64,000 nucleotides of DNA from Weeksella virosa DSM 16922 (GTDB lineage Bacteria > Bacteroidota > Bacteroidia > Flavobacteriales > Weeksellaceae), in the NCBI RefSeq assembly GCF_000189415.1, contig NC_015144.1:1412001-1476000 (forward strand), written 5' to 3'. The position numbers were made by a program, and so were the translations under genes. The notes beneath the pieces are model-generated. The model was not told where the DNA came from, ran no database searches, and saw only the letters and a list, made by a program, of their open reading frames with translations. The stretch's first letter is position 1, and the number at the start of each line of letters is the position of its first letter. Of the stretch, positions 18,568 to 26,759 are shown one piece after another.

Positions 18568-18598
18568 AAATCCACTTCGATCGAAGTGGATTTTTTTA
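18568..18598 (+). terminator. Intrinsic terminator of the YbaB gene
   Basis: A perfect 13-base inverted repeat AAATCCACTTCGA / TCGAAGTGGATTT is followed by seven T. It runs up to the stop codon of the convergent minus-strand gene ending at 18596. Confidence 0.9.
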
Positions 18599-18967
18599 TT
18601 GTATAACATGTTCGAAGAATAATTTACCGCTCGTATATTTTTTAGGTTCAATTTTTAATATTGCATCATATGTGCCGTAATAATCAATGTTTTTAAATAT
18701 TGTGTCAACTTTTCCATTAATAATTTCTGGATATCCGAACAAATGAATCTTTATAGTATCACTAATTTCACCTTTAATTTTTACATAATGGGTTGTATAA
18801 TTATCTTTTTTATTGGGTCTTAAAGTATCAAATTTCAATTTCGAAAAATCGGTAACCTCAAATTTATGCACTATTCGCTGTCCAAAAAGTTCATGATACC
18901 AATATCCAACAAAAACAAGTAACATTACGAACAGAACTGAAAAGTTAATAAGGATTGGTTTTTTCAT
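18596..18967 (-). CDS. Small single-membrane-segment protein, candidate immunity protein
   Basis: The 123 residues have one N-terminal membrane segment (about 6-23, ILINFSVLFVMLLVFVGYWY) and a soluble part of about 100 residues predicted outside the cytoplasm, rich in beta-type strands (THYVKIKGEISDTIKIHLFG). I do not recognise a family. It is the third gene of a minus-strand set after the Tae4-like lipoprotein and the WG-repeat-like protein, ends at a convergent terminator and, like the two before it, is very AT-rich. A role as an extracytoplasmic immunity protein is inferred only from position and topology. Confidence 0.6.
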   Translation of the reverse strand: MKKPILINFSVLFVMLLVFVGYWYHELFGQRIVHKFEVTDFSKLKFDTLRPNKKDNYTTHYVKIKGEISDTIKIHLFGYPEIINGKVDTIFKNIDYYGTYDAILKIEPKKYTSGKLFFEHVIQ

Positions 18968-19026
18968 TAACTATTGATTTATAAAAAAAATATCTTTTTT
19001 ATTAAGTATATTAAGCTTTTAATCTA

Positions 19027-19611
19027 TTACAGATTTATGTCTTTCCAATTAATTTCTTTTTGTATTTGGTCAAAAGTATAGTTGCTTATTTTAATAATTT
19101 TTCCATTTTTATCAATATATCCATATTGATTACATTTAATACTTGATTCAGAACATTTTTTGCCTACAATAGCATAACCATTATTGAAACTTGTGGCAAA
19201 ATCAAATTTTGGTTTTATAATAATTTTACCACATTCATTTGCAAAACCTATTTTATTATTTTTACCAACAATTCTGATTCTATCTTCAATTAAATAATCT
19301 GGCCAAGGTTCATTAGGAATAGTATTATATACTTCAAATAGAATATTTTCATTGAAATCTATAGCACTCCAGCCTTTTTTTCCTTTTATTGAAAAAATAG
19401 CAAAATATGCATTTTCATGAAATGTAAGACTAACTATATATTTATTAGGATTTAGTTTTTTGGTTATTCCATTTTCTGCTATTAACATATAGTTTTCCGA
19501 GACAATATTATCTGTACGTACCAAAGTAAACTTTTCTAATTTACATTGAGCATTTCCTTTTGTAAAAGGGAAGAAAAATAAAATAAGGTAAAGAAATATT
19601 ATCTTTTTCAT
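19027..19611 (-). CDS. Secreted WG-repeat-like protein, candidate immunity protein
   Basis: The start at 19611 gives MKKIIFLYLILFFFPFTKGN and a signal peptide ending NAQ; the frame is open 21 nt further (19632) but that would overlap the upstream gene. The mature part of about 170 residues contains degenerate WG-type beta repeats: KKGWSAIDFNENILFE, NKIGFANECGKIIIKPKFD and QYGYIDKNGKIIK. Several WG-like proteins occur next to toxin genes in Bacteroidota. Its start lies 5 nt after the stop of the Tae4-like lipoprotein gene, so both are probably translated from one mRNA. The predicted periplasmic or surface location suits an immunity protein against a cell-wall amidase; this role is inference. 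Confidence 0.7.
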   Translation of the reverse strand: MKKIIFLYLILFFFPFTKGNAQCKLEKFTLVRTDNIVSENYMLIAENGITKKLNPNKYIVSLTFHENAYFAIFSIKGKKGWSAIDFNENILFEVYNTIPNEPWPDYLIEDRIRIVGKNNKIGFANECGKIIIKPKFDFATSFNNGYAIVGKKCSESSIKCNQYGYIDKNGKIIKISNYTFDQIQKEINWKDINL

Positions 19612-19616
19612 AGTAA

Positions 19617-21212
19617 TTAATTTAACACCCAAATTCTTATTGATTTAACACCTCCATTAGGAGTAGTGTAAGCACCTCCAATACATTTACCATTTATAAT
19701 TGTATCAACATGACCAGAATAATGAATTTGAGAAGGATATTTATCATTTATAATTACGTAAATACCATTTTTATTTTTTAGTAAATCGGCCACTTTTTTA
19801 GGGTCATTTGCATCGGCTCCTTCTAGTTTATGAGGAGTGTCTCCGAACTTTTGAATCATAAATTTATTAAAAGAAACAGCATCTAATATATAATTTTTTC
19901 CGTCTCCTCCTTTTTGAGTTCTTTGTGTGCCATTATAACGAAGTACAGGAATGTCAAAACCTGAATATAATAAACCTCTAGAGCCTCTAATAGCACAAGC
20001 ATTATTGTATGCATCTCTCTGGTTTAAATGACTATCCCAAAGAGAGCCTCCTGCTAGTTTATAAGCCTCAGAAGTAGGTAATTCTGTATAATTTGGAGAA
20101 CTACCTTTTTTAGGAAAATTATTTAAAAAAGTATTAAAACTAGGTAATGAGGATTGTTGAACAGGCGTATCAAAAGTGATAAGATTAGGATCCACTACAG
20201 GATGATTTTCAGTTTCTATTTGCTTTTTAAAAAACCAATTTTCTAAATAATCCCAACTAATATTAGGATTTTGATTAAAGAAATCAGAGCCTAAAGCAAA
20301 TAAAACATCCAAATCTTGCGGGTTTTGATTAAAATAATTTTTTGCTTGATAATTAACATTTAAATAATCAATTGCCCATTTGATAAAATCTTTGGATTGA
20401 TTAGAATAACCATTAGCACTTAATAATTGAAGAAATTTATTAGAAATATTAGGATTTTCTATAAGCCAATTAATTTCTATAGTAGAGAGGTTTATGTATT
20501 GTGCTAAAACATTAGCGCTGGAATAATTAGAGTTGTTTCCTTGACCATCTAATGGATCTGTAGGGATCCCTTCGTTCATGCCTCCTCTCGGGTCTTCACC
20601 AGAAGGACCACCAGTGCTGACTCCTCCACAAGGTACTAAGGCATATGCTGGTTTTTTTGTTGCTACACATTCGTGCCATTCTTCTTGATTAGATGCTGTA
20701 TGCATACCTTCACTACATTCGAATATTGCAATACATAAACTTTCAGAATGTTTCACATTTATATTATTCTCAGATATTTGTTTTACTTTTACTTGTAAAC
20801 CTTCATTGTTAGTAGATTGATTAAAGTTCGGAGGGTATTCAACTAAAAAAAACTTATTATTGTTAGGTGTACTTTGTATAATAATGTTTCGAAAGCCGTT
20901 AGTCAAACTGTCTTCATTAACTTTGAATGTATAGGTGACCTGATAATCAGTGGTGATAGATACAATCTCAGTAGTGTCTATATTTATAGTGTTATTAGAT
21001 TTTTTAAAAAATATATTGTCAAATTCTTTGGAGAGTTTGGTCTCTTTATTTATTTCTAAAAAAGTTTTATAGGAAATAATTTCTTTCTTTTTAATTGGGT
21101 TTTTACTGTGTGAGTGATTTTCAGATTCCTCAATAATATCATCTAAATCGTTTTCACATGAATAGTGTACAAATAAAATAGATAATACTAACAATAGGAT
21201 AATTTTCTTCAT
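19617..21212 (-). CDS. Lipoprotein with C-terminal Tae4-like amidase domain (candidate antibacterial toxin)
   Basis: A 531-residue protein. The signal peptide ends in a lipobox-like VHYSC with the lipid cysteine at 19, followed by ENDLDD, an acidic stretch of the kind that directs Bacteroidota lipoproteins to the cell surface. A beta-rich N-domain (about 40-155), a short Cys/His segment (about 165-205) and a Gly/Pro linker (about 205-230) precede a helical region and then a C-terminal domain (about 365-531). The last resembles Tae4 peptidoglycan amidases: the NNACAIRGS block holds the probable catalytic Cys406, and SGHVDTI holds probable His501 and Asp503. The layout matches polymorphic-toxin lipoproteins of Flavobacteriia. 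No T6SS genes or T9SS C-terminal domain are seen here. Confidence 0.75.
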   Translation of the reverse strand: MKKIILLLVLSILFVHYSCENDLDDIIEESENHSHSKNPIKKKEIISYKTFLEINKETKLSKEFDNIFFKKSNNTINIDTTEIVSITTDYQVTYTFKVNEDSLTNGFRNIIIQSTPNNNKFFLVEYPPNFNQSTNNEGLQVKVKQISENNINVKHSESLCIAIFECSEGMHTASNQEEWHECVATKKPAYALVPCGGVSTGGPSGEDPRGGMNEGIPTDPLDGQGNNSNYSSANVLAQYINLSTIEINWLIENPNISNKFLQLLSANGYSNQSKDFIKWAIDYLNVNYQAKNYFNQNPQDLDVLFALGSDFFNQNPNISWDYLENWFFKKQIETENHPVVDPNLITFDTPVQQSSLPSFNTFLNNFPKKGSSPNYTELPTSEAYKLAGGSLWDSHLNQRDAYNNACAIRGSRGLLYSGFDIPVLRYNGTQRTQKGGDGKNYILDAVSFNKFMIQKFGDTPHKLEGADANDPKKVADLLKNKNGIYVIINDKYPSQIHYSGHVDTIINGKCIGGAYTTPNGGVKSIRIWVLN

Positions 21213-21327
21213 AGGTTAAGTTTTTATTAGGTTTTCCTCAAACCTAAATAAAAATATTCTATTAAAAAAAATAAGTTTTAATCTAAGGCTTTAAAGAATA
21301 GATTTCAATATTTTCAAGTGGATTTTT

Positions 21328-22440
21328 TTAATCCTTAATGTCCATTACGTCACGTAAAACATTCCCGAAAATATTGAAGCCTAAAACCAAAAACATAATG
21401 GCTAAACCTGGTAGAATCGCTAAATGTTGTTTGCCAAGAATTATGTGGCTATAATGTTCTTTGATGATATTACCCCAAGATGGCGTTGGCGGTTGTGCGC
21501 CAATACCCAAGAAGCTCAAGCCACTTTCGACCAAAATAGCCGATGCAAAATTAGCGGCCGAAATCACAATAACGGGAGCAATGACATTGGGGAGAATCTG
21601 ATGAAAAATAATTCGGTAATCTGAAAAACCTAGAGCACGAGCAGCTTCTACAAACTCTTTTTCTCTAAAAGATATAAACTGTCCACGCACAACACGGGCA
21701 ACTTCTACCCACATGGTCAATCCTACCGCAATAAAAATTTGCCAAAAACCTTTCCCAATTGCTAAAGTAATTGCGATGACCAATAAAAGCGTTGGAATCG
21801 ACCAAACGACATTGATGAGCCACATGATGAGGTTGTCTAACCAACCACGATAATAACCTGCAAGTGCGCCTAAACTTATCCCGACAACTAAGGAAATGAA
21901 AACAGCAACAAAGCCAATTAGAAAAGAAATTCTTGTACCAATTACCAAACGCGAAAAGAAGTCTCGTCCGTAACTATCGGTACCCAGAAAATAAGTTTTC
22001 TGGAAAATATATTTTTTTTCTATTTCGTTTATCGGTATGTGGTGATGTGTCCAAATGTCGAGTGGAATTTCTACTTTTTCGCCTTGTAAACCCTCGCCAA
22101 GAAAAGGAATATACGTAACTTTTTGCTTGTCGATCGAATAACTCACAATGCTAATTTGTTCCGAATCGATTTCTTTCCCGAAAAACAAATCGTGAATAGA
22201 GTAGGATTTCGTATAGTTTTCGAGCGGAATTTCGAGGGTCAATTGTTGGTATCCCATCGGTGCGTAGGCAATAGTAAGATCCTGACGATTGGCATTTTTA
22301 GTTTTGTCTGTTGCAATAAAATAAGCGAAAACAGTAACCAAAGCAGCTACTGCTATAACAGCAAAAGAAAGAATCCCGAGAGGATTCTTTCTTAGTTTTC
22401 TGATTGTTGTCGCTGTAAAAGAACCTTGATTGTTCTCCAT
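21328..22440 (-). CDS. ABC transporter permease, DppC/OppC type
   Basis: A 370-residue inner-membrane permease of the peptide/nickel importer class. One membrane segment near the N-terminus (about 22-45) is followed by a periplasmic insert of about 120 residues and then five segments. The EAA loop that contacts the ATPase is seen as EAARALGFSDYRIIFHQILP. No partner DppB, ATPase or binding protein is next to it, which is common in Flavobacteriia where these genes are dispersed. The start is 3 nt after the stop of prc, so the two are co-transcribed. Confidence 0.9.
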   Translation of the reverse strand: MENNQGSFTATTIRKLRKNPLGILSFAVIAVAALVTVFAYFIATDKTKNANRQDLTIAYAPMGYQQLTLEIPLENYTKSYSIHDLFFGKEIDSEQISIVSYSIDKQKVTYIPFLGEGLQGEKVEIPLDIWTHHHIPINEIEKKYIFQKTYFLGTDSYGRDFFSRLVIGTRISFLIGFVAVFISLVVGISLGALAGYYRGWLDNLIMWLINVVWSIPTLLLVIAITLAIGKGFWQIFIAVGLTMWVEVARVVRGQFISFREKEFVEAARALGFSDYRIIFHQILPNVIAPVIVISAANFASAILVESGLSFLGIGAQPPTPSWGNIIKEHYSHIILGKQHLAILPGLAIMFLVLGFNIFGNVLRDVMDIKD

Positions 22441-22443
22441 TCT

Positions 22444-24615
22444 TTATTTTCTTAAATCGCGTAAAACATTAATCGACTCTTCTACATAAAGATCTTTTTG
22501 TAAACCTTTGTGCCAGTTTTCTCGTCGAGTTTTCAACACTGTGTCGTTTTTAGTCAATGCTTGTTCGCGAGCAGTATTCGAGAAAGTTAAATTGTTTTTG
22601 TATTTGTCTAAAACATCAAAACGTTCGATTGATTTTTCTCGTTGTTCTCTGAATTTTCTGTATTCTTCTATATTTAGAGGTATAGTTTTGGTGTTGTCTA
22701 ACGATTTCATAAGTTTAGCACTTTCGTCGATTAACTTCAGGTTCTGATTGTTTGCAAGACGAGCTTTACTTTTTTCGATAATCATTTGTAAGTTGATTGT
22801 CGGTTTCCATTTTTCTACATTGAGAGCAGCAATCTGATCCCATGGTAAAGCTTCTTTTTTAGACCCTTCACTGATCTCGCTATAGGTAAGTTGATCGACC
22901 ATTGCGATGTCAGAATTTACGCCACGTAGTTGGGTAGAGCCTCCGTTAACGCGATAAAATTTTTGGATTGTTAGTTTAATCGCTCCTAATTCATCTGTAC
23001 GATTTTGTTGATCTACCGGGAAAATAGTTTGTACCGTGCCTTTCCCAAAAGTCTGTGGACTACCAACAACTACTGCACGACCATAGTCTTGCATGGCAGC
23101 GGCCAAAATTTCCGAGGCCGATGCAGAGAGCTCATTTACCATCACAACCAGCGGACCGTCATAAGCAATCGAAGGGTCTTTGTCTTCGTGAATTTTCATC
23201 ATCCCATCACTTCTTTTTACCTGAACAATCGGCCCGCTTTTAATAAACAATCCGGCAATTTCGATTACTTCTTCAAGTGAGCCACCACCGTTGTTACGGA
23301 CGTCGAAAATAAGTCCTTTGATGTCTTCTTTTTTCAGTTCATTGATTTCTGCCAATATATCATCCGATGGGTCGCGGCCTTTGTTGCCATTCATGCTGGT
23401 ATAAAATTCTGGCAGATAAATAATTCCGTATTTATCTCCTTTTTCGTCTGTAATGACAGCAGATCGTGCGAAAGTTTCGTCGTATTCGATCACATCGCGC
23501 ACAAGGTTAATAATTTGTTGAGAGCCGTCTTTTTTCTTTACTGTTAGGATAACTTCGGTTCCTTTTTTACCACGAATTAGGCGGATTGCTTCGTCGAGTA
23601 ACATCCCAACAATATTTACAGCTTCCCCTTTTTTACCTTGAGCAACGCGCATAATTTGATCGCCAACTTGTAGTCGTCCATCTTTCCAGGCTGGCCCACC
23701 TACAACCAATTCTGCAATGGTTGCATAGCCTTTTTTATCTTGTAATTTTGCACCGATTCCTTCTAATTGTCCAGACATTAGAATGTCGAAATCTTCTTTA
23801 TCGGTCGGTGAATAATACGCAGTGTGCGGATCATATTGTTCGGTGAAGCTATTCATGTACATAGTGAAATAGGCTTCTCGCTTACGTTTTTTGATTCGTC
23901 TGAAATAATCAGATATAATATCTTTTACTTGGTTACGTGCAATTTTTTCGACTTCGCTAAACGGCGTTTCTTTGGTGATTTTAGAGGCTGGAGAATCGTC
24001 GGCCAAAGGATCATTATTTTTTTGGGTAATCGAATCTTTTTTTGCTTTTTTGATTTCATCCAAATCATCTTGCATCGAAATGATTTCGAGCATTACGTTG
24101 TATTTTAAATATTGACGCCATCGGTCTTTCAGTTCTGTATGAGTTTTTGCATAACCAATGGTTTTAGGGTCCAAGGCAAAATTTTCTTTTTTGGTGAAAT
24201 CCATTGGTTTTTCGAGCAATTCTTGTGTATATTTTTCTACTTCTTCTATTCTTTTGTAGAGCGTATCTACAGTTGCGAAATAGAAAGTGAGATCTTCGTT
24301 GTTGAAGAAATCGTCTTGTTTGTGAATATCTTTTTTGAAACTCTGAAAGTCAGAATCTAACAAAAAACGTTTTCCTGGATCGATGTATTCTAAATATTTG
24401 TAGAAAACTTTTTCAGAAAAATTATCGTTTATGTTTGCTGGTTTATAATGCAGATATTTTAATGTTGTCCGCGTGTTTCGAATAATTTTTTTATAATTTT
24501 CTTCATTTTCTTTATCACTTACCAAGGGTTTGCAAAAGCAAAAAGCTAAGAAACACATAGAAAAAAAGGCAAGTAGTATAGAGGTCTTTTTTATTAACAT
24601 AAAATTTTTAAACAC
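22444..24615 (-). CDS. prc: Carboxy-terminal processing protease (Tsp/Prc, S41)
   Basis: A 723-residue periplasmic protease that degrades or trims proteins from their C-termini. An N-terminal membrane or lipoprotein signal (hydrophobic to about residue 28, ending LAFCFC) is followed by a Tsp N-terminal domain (about 40-230), a PDZ domain (about 245-340, GIGAKL to IRLIRGKKGTEV) and the S41 catalytic domain. The Ser/Lys dyad is in ELSASASEI (S501) and TFGKGTVQ (K525). A DUF3340-type C-terminal domain follows. The length is normal for the long Prc class. It diverges from surE and leads into the ABC permease gene. Confidence 0.95.
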   Translation of the reverse strand: MFKNFMLIKKTSILLAFFSMCFLAFCFCKPLVSDKENEENYKKIIRNTRTTLKYLHYKPANINDNFSEKVFYKYLEYIDPGKRFLLDSDFQSFKKDIHKQDDFFNNEDLTFYFATVDTLYKRIEEVEKYTQELLEKPMDFTKKENFALDPKTIGYAKTHTELKDRWRQYLKYNVMLEIISMQDDLDEIKKAKKDSITQKNNDPLADDSPASKITKETPFSEVEKIARNQVKDIISDYFRRIKKRKREAYFTMYMNSFTEQYDPHTAYYSPTDKEDFDILMSGQLEGIGAKLQDKKGYATIAELVVGGPAWKDGRLQVGDQIMRVAQGKKGEAVNIVGMLLDEAIRLIRGKKGTEVILTVKKKDGSQQIINLVRDVIEYDETFARSAVITDEKGDKYGIIYLPEFYTSMNGNKGRDPSDDILAEINELKKEDIKGLIFDVRNNGGGSLEEVIEIAGLFIKSGPIVQVKRSDGMMKIHEDKDPSIAYDGPLVVMVNELSASASEILAAAMQDYGRAVVVGSPQTFGKGTVQTIFPVDQQNRTDELGAIKLTIQKFYRVNGGSTQLRGVNSDIAMVDQLTYSEISEGSKKEALPWDQIAALNVEKWKPTINLQMIIEKSKARLANNQNLKLIDESAKLMKSLDNTKTIPLNIEEYRKFREQREKSIERFDVLDKYKNNLTFSNTAREQALTKNDTVLKTRRENWHKGLQKDLYVEESINVLRDLRK

Positions 24616-24729
24616 TTATAATTCAGTTTGGGTTATAATTTAATAATATTTTCAATACTCAAATATAGAACCAAAAAAATAAATATCAACTCAAATCTTT
24701 ACATTTGTAGTAAACATAAAAAATAGACA

Positions 24730-25497
24730 ATGAAAAGACCTTTAATTTTAGTTACTAATGATGATGGGATTACAGCTCCTGGGATTCGTGCATTGATTGA
24801 TATGACCAAGGAGTTTGGTGATATTTATGTAGTTGCGCCAGATAGTCCGCAAAGTGGTATGGGGCATGCAGTTACTATTCATTCAATCATTCAAACTGAG
24901 GAGGTTTTGATCGAGGATGACACACGCAAAGAATTCTCTTGTTCTGGTACGCCTGTGGATTGTGTTAAATTGGCGGTAAGTAATATTTTACCTCGTCGAC
25001 CAGATTTATGTGTTTCAGGGATTAATCATGGATCCAATTCATCAATCAATGTAATTTATTCTGGTACGATGTCGGCAGCTGTAGAAGCGGGGATAGAGGG
25101 GATTCCAGCGATTGGTTTTTCTTTACAGGATTTTTCTTACAATGCCGATTTCGAGGCGGCTCGAGAGTATATCCAAAAAATAATAAAACAAGTCCTGAAT
25201 AATGGTTTGCCAAAAGGTGTAGTGCTCAATGTAAATATCCCGAAACTGCCAAAAGAAGAACTGAAAGGTATAAAAGTTTGTCGACAAGCCGATGCCAAAT
25301 GGATAGAGGAGTTTGATAAACGTGAAGATCCACGAGGTAGAACGTATTATTGGATGACAGGTGAGTTTAAGAATTTAGACAAAGGAGAAGATACCGATGA
25401 GTTTGCTTTATCACAAGGTTATATTTCGGTTGTTCCGGTTCGATATGATTTGACAGCACATCATGTTTTAATGGAACTCAAAAACTGGGACTTATAA
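24730..25497 (+). CDS. surE: 5'/3'-nucleotidase SurE
   Basis: A metal-dependent nucleotidase that dephosphorylates nucleoside monophosphates, 255 residues. The conserved metal-binding start LVTNDDGITAPGI has D11 and D12; the SGTPVDCVKLA loop and GINHGSN follow. A TACATTTG -7-like box lies at 24700-24707, 23 nt before the start, so the transcript would have a very short leader. It is bounded by a bidirectional terminator. Confidence 0.96.
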   Translation: MKRPLILVTNDDGITAPGIRALIDMTKEFGDIYVVAPDSPQSGMGHAVTIHSIIQTEEVLIEDDTRKEFSCSGTPVDCVKLAVSNILPRRPDLCVSGINHGSNSSINVIYSGTMSAAVEAGIEGIPAIGFSLQDFSYNADFEAAREYIQKIIKQVLNNGLPKGVVLNVNIPKLPKEELKGIKVCRQADAKWIEEFDKREDPRGRTYYWMTGEFKNLDKGEDTDEFALSQGYISVVPVRYDLTAHHVLMELKNWDL

Positions 25498-25513
25498 TAT
25501 TGTATGGTAGAAT

Positions 25514-25544
25514 AAAAAAAGGAGCTATTAACGCTCCTTTTTTA
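25514..25544. terminator. Bidirectional intrinsic terminator (surE / TPR gene)
   Basis: AAAAAAAGGAGC and GCTCCTTTTTTT form a perfect stem around TATTAAC, with T runs on either strand. It ends surE on the plus strand and the gyrA-TPR transcript on the minus strand. Confidence 0.9.
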
Positions 25545-25559
25545 TTGATATTAATTTAT

Positions 25560-26744
25560 TTATTTAGCAAGACTTTGTTCCAAAGCTCTAAATTCATCTT
25601 CTTTCGCTGTATTACCTGTTGCTTTGTAAGCAGAAATTAAATATTTAATGAATTGTAGATTGTTTTTATCCAATTCATGAGCTTTCACTAAATAAGGTAA
25701 GGCTTCGTTATAAGCATCTTTGCGTTTTTTCGTGTACTCTTCGTATACTGCACGTTGAGTTTTGCTCGTGCCTAAATTATTATTGATTTTATCTACGTAT
25801 TCTTTTTCGTTCGATAAAATAGCCAAAGCCATGTTGATATTAGATTCTAAATGATTAGGATTTACAGCTAGTGCTTGTTTTAGGGTTTCTTTGGCTTTTT
25901 CTATTTGATTATCTTGTAAATATAACGTCCCTAAATTATAAAGTGCCGAAACATCTTTTGGGTTGTTTTTTACATTTTGCTCTAGCTGAGACGTCAACTG
26001 AGAAGTATTCCCGCTTTGTTGATAAATCGCTGTGGCTAAATTCGTAATATCCGCATCCGAACTATATTTGCTAAGTGCTTCATCTAATAGAGGATCGGTT
26101 GTTTTGGTACGGTAAAGATTGTTCAGACCTAAAATATATAAGTCGCGGTTAAGGTCTTTAGGCTGTACATCAGAAATTCCAGTGAAATTAACAGCAATTA
26201 ATTCTTTTACCAAGGCTAATGAATTGGCATAATCGTCTGCATTGTAATACGAAATGGCTGCTTGGTATTTGTATAAATCATCCGATACGCCCAAAGCTTT
26301 AGTAAGATTATACACATCGATAAATTGTGGTGCTGCTTTTTTATAATCTTTGTTTTTTAAGGCTTCGTTTGCACTTTTCAAAGTTTCGTTTGCTAATGTA
26401 GAAACCTCAGAATTAATCAAAATTCCATACTTTTGTGTGAGGTCTTGCGATTTTATTTTTCCGTAATTTCCTTTTGCTACTGCAGCATCAACTTCGGCTT
26501 GTGAATAATAATACTCGTCTTTTTTGGTGTCTTTGTTTCGTACAATAAATACTTTTCCGTTTTCGTATTTGCTAAGTTCTGCCAAGTTTTTGGCTGCTGC
26601 AGAAATGTCTTTGAGGGCTAAATTTTTTTTTGCGTCATTGTAGACTTTTTCTGCAAGTTTCGCAGGTTCTGTATTCAAATCTTGTGCAAATGAGAAGCTT
26701 CCCATTAAACAAACAAAACTCAAACTTAAAATTATTTTCTTCAT
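25560..26744 (-). CDS. Secreted tetratricopeptide-repeat protein
   Basis: A 394-residue protein with a signal peptide (about 1-20, ending SFAQ) and TPR units. The clearest repeat is about residues 245-300 (DVSALYNLGTLYLQDNQIEK followed by AKETLKQALAVNPNHLES); a weaker unit covers AAPQFIDVYNLTKALG, and the C-terminus has YLVKAHELDKNNLQFIKYL. These act as protein-interaction scaffolds, here in the periplasm. It starts 15 nt after gyrA and is read in the same direction; this pairing is common in Flavobacteriia. No more specific role can be given. Confidence 0.85.
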   Translation of the reverse strand: MKKIILSLSFVCLMGSFSFAQDLNTEPAKLAEKVYNDAKKNLALKDISAAAKNLAELSKYENGKVFIVRNKDTKKDEYYYSQAEVDAAVAKGNYGKIKSQDLTQKYGILINSEVSTLANETLKSANEALKNKDYKKAAPQFIDVYNLTKALGVSDDLYKYQAAISYYNADDYANSLALVKELIAVNFTGISDVQPKDLNRDLYILGLNNLYRTKTTDPLLDEALSKYSSDADITNLATAIYQQSGNTSQLTSQLEQNVKNNPKDVSALYNLGTLYLQDNQIEKAKETLKQALAVNPNHLESNINMALAILSNEKEYVDKINNNLGTSKTQRAVYEEYTKKRKDAYNEALPYLVKAHELDKNNLQFIKYLISAYKATGNTAKEDEFRALEQSLAK

Positions 26745-26759
26745 AAATAAGACTTTTTG

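Noticed and set aside
18568-18593. Perfect palindrome after the YbaB gene as a protein-binding operator
   Set aside because: It is followed by a T run and sits between convergent genes, so a terminator explains it.
22123-24360. Several plus-strand frames opposite prc and the ABC permease
   Set aside because: Antisense shadows of strong coding sequence, Phe/Cys-rich as expected from reverse reading.
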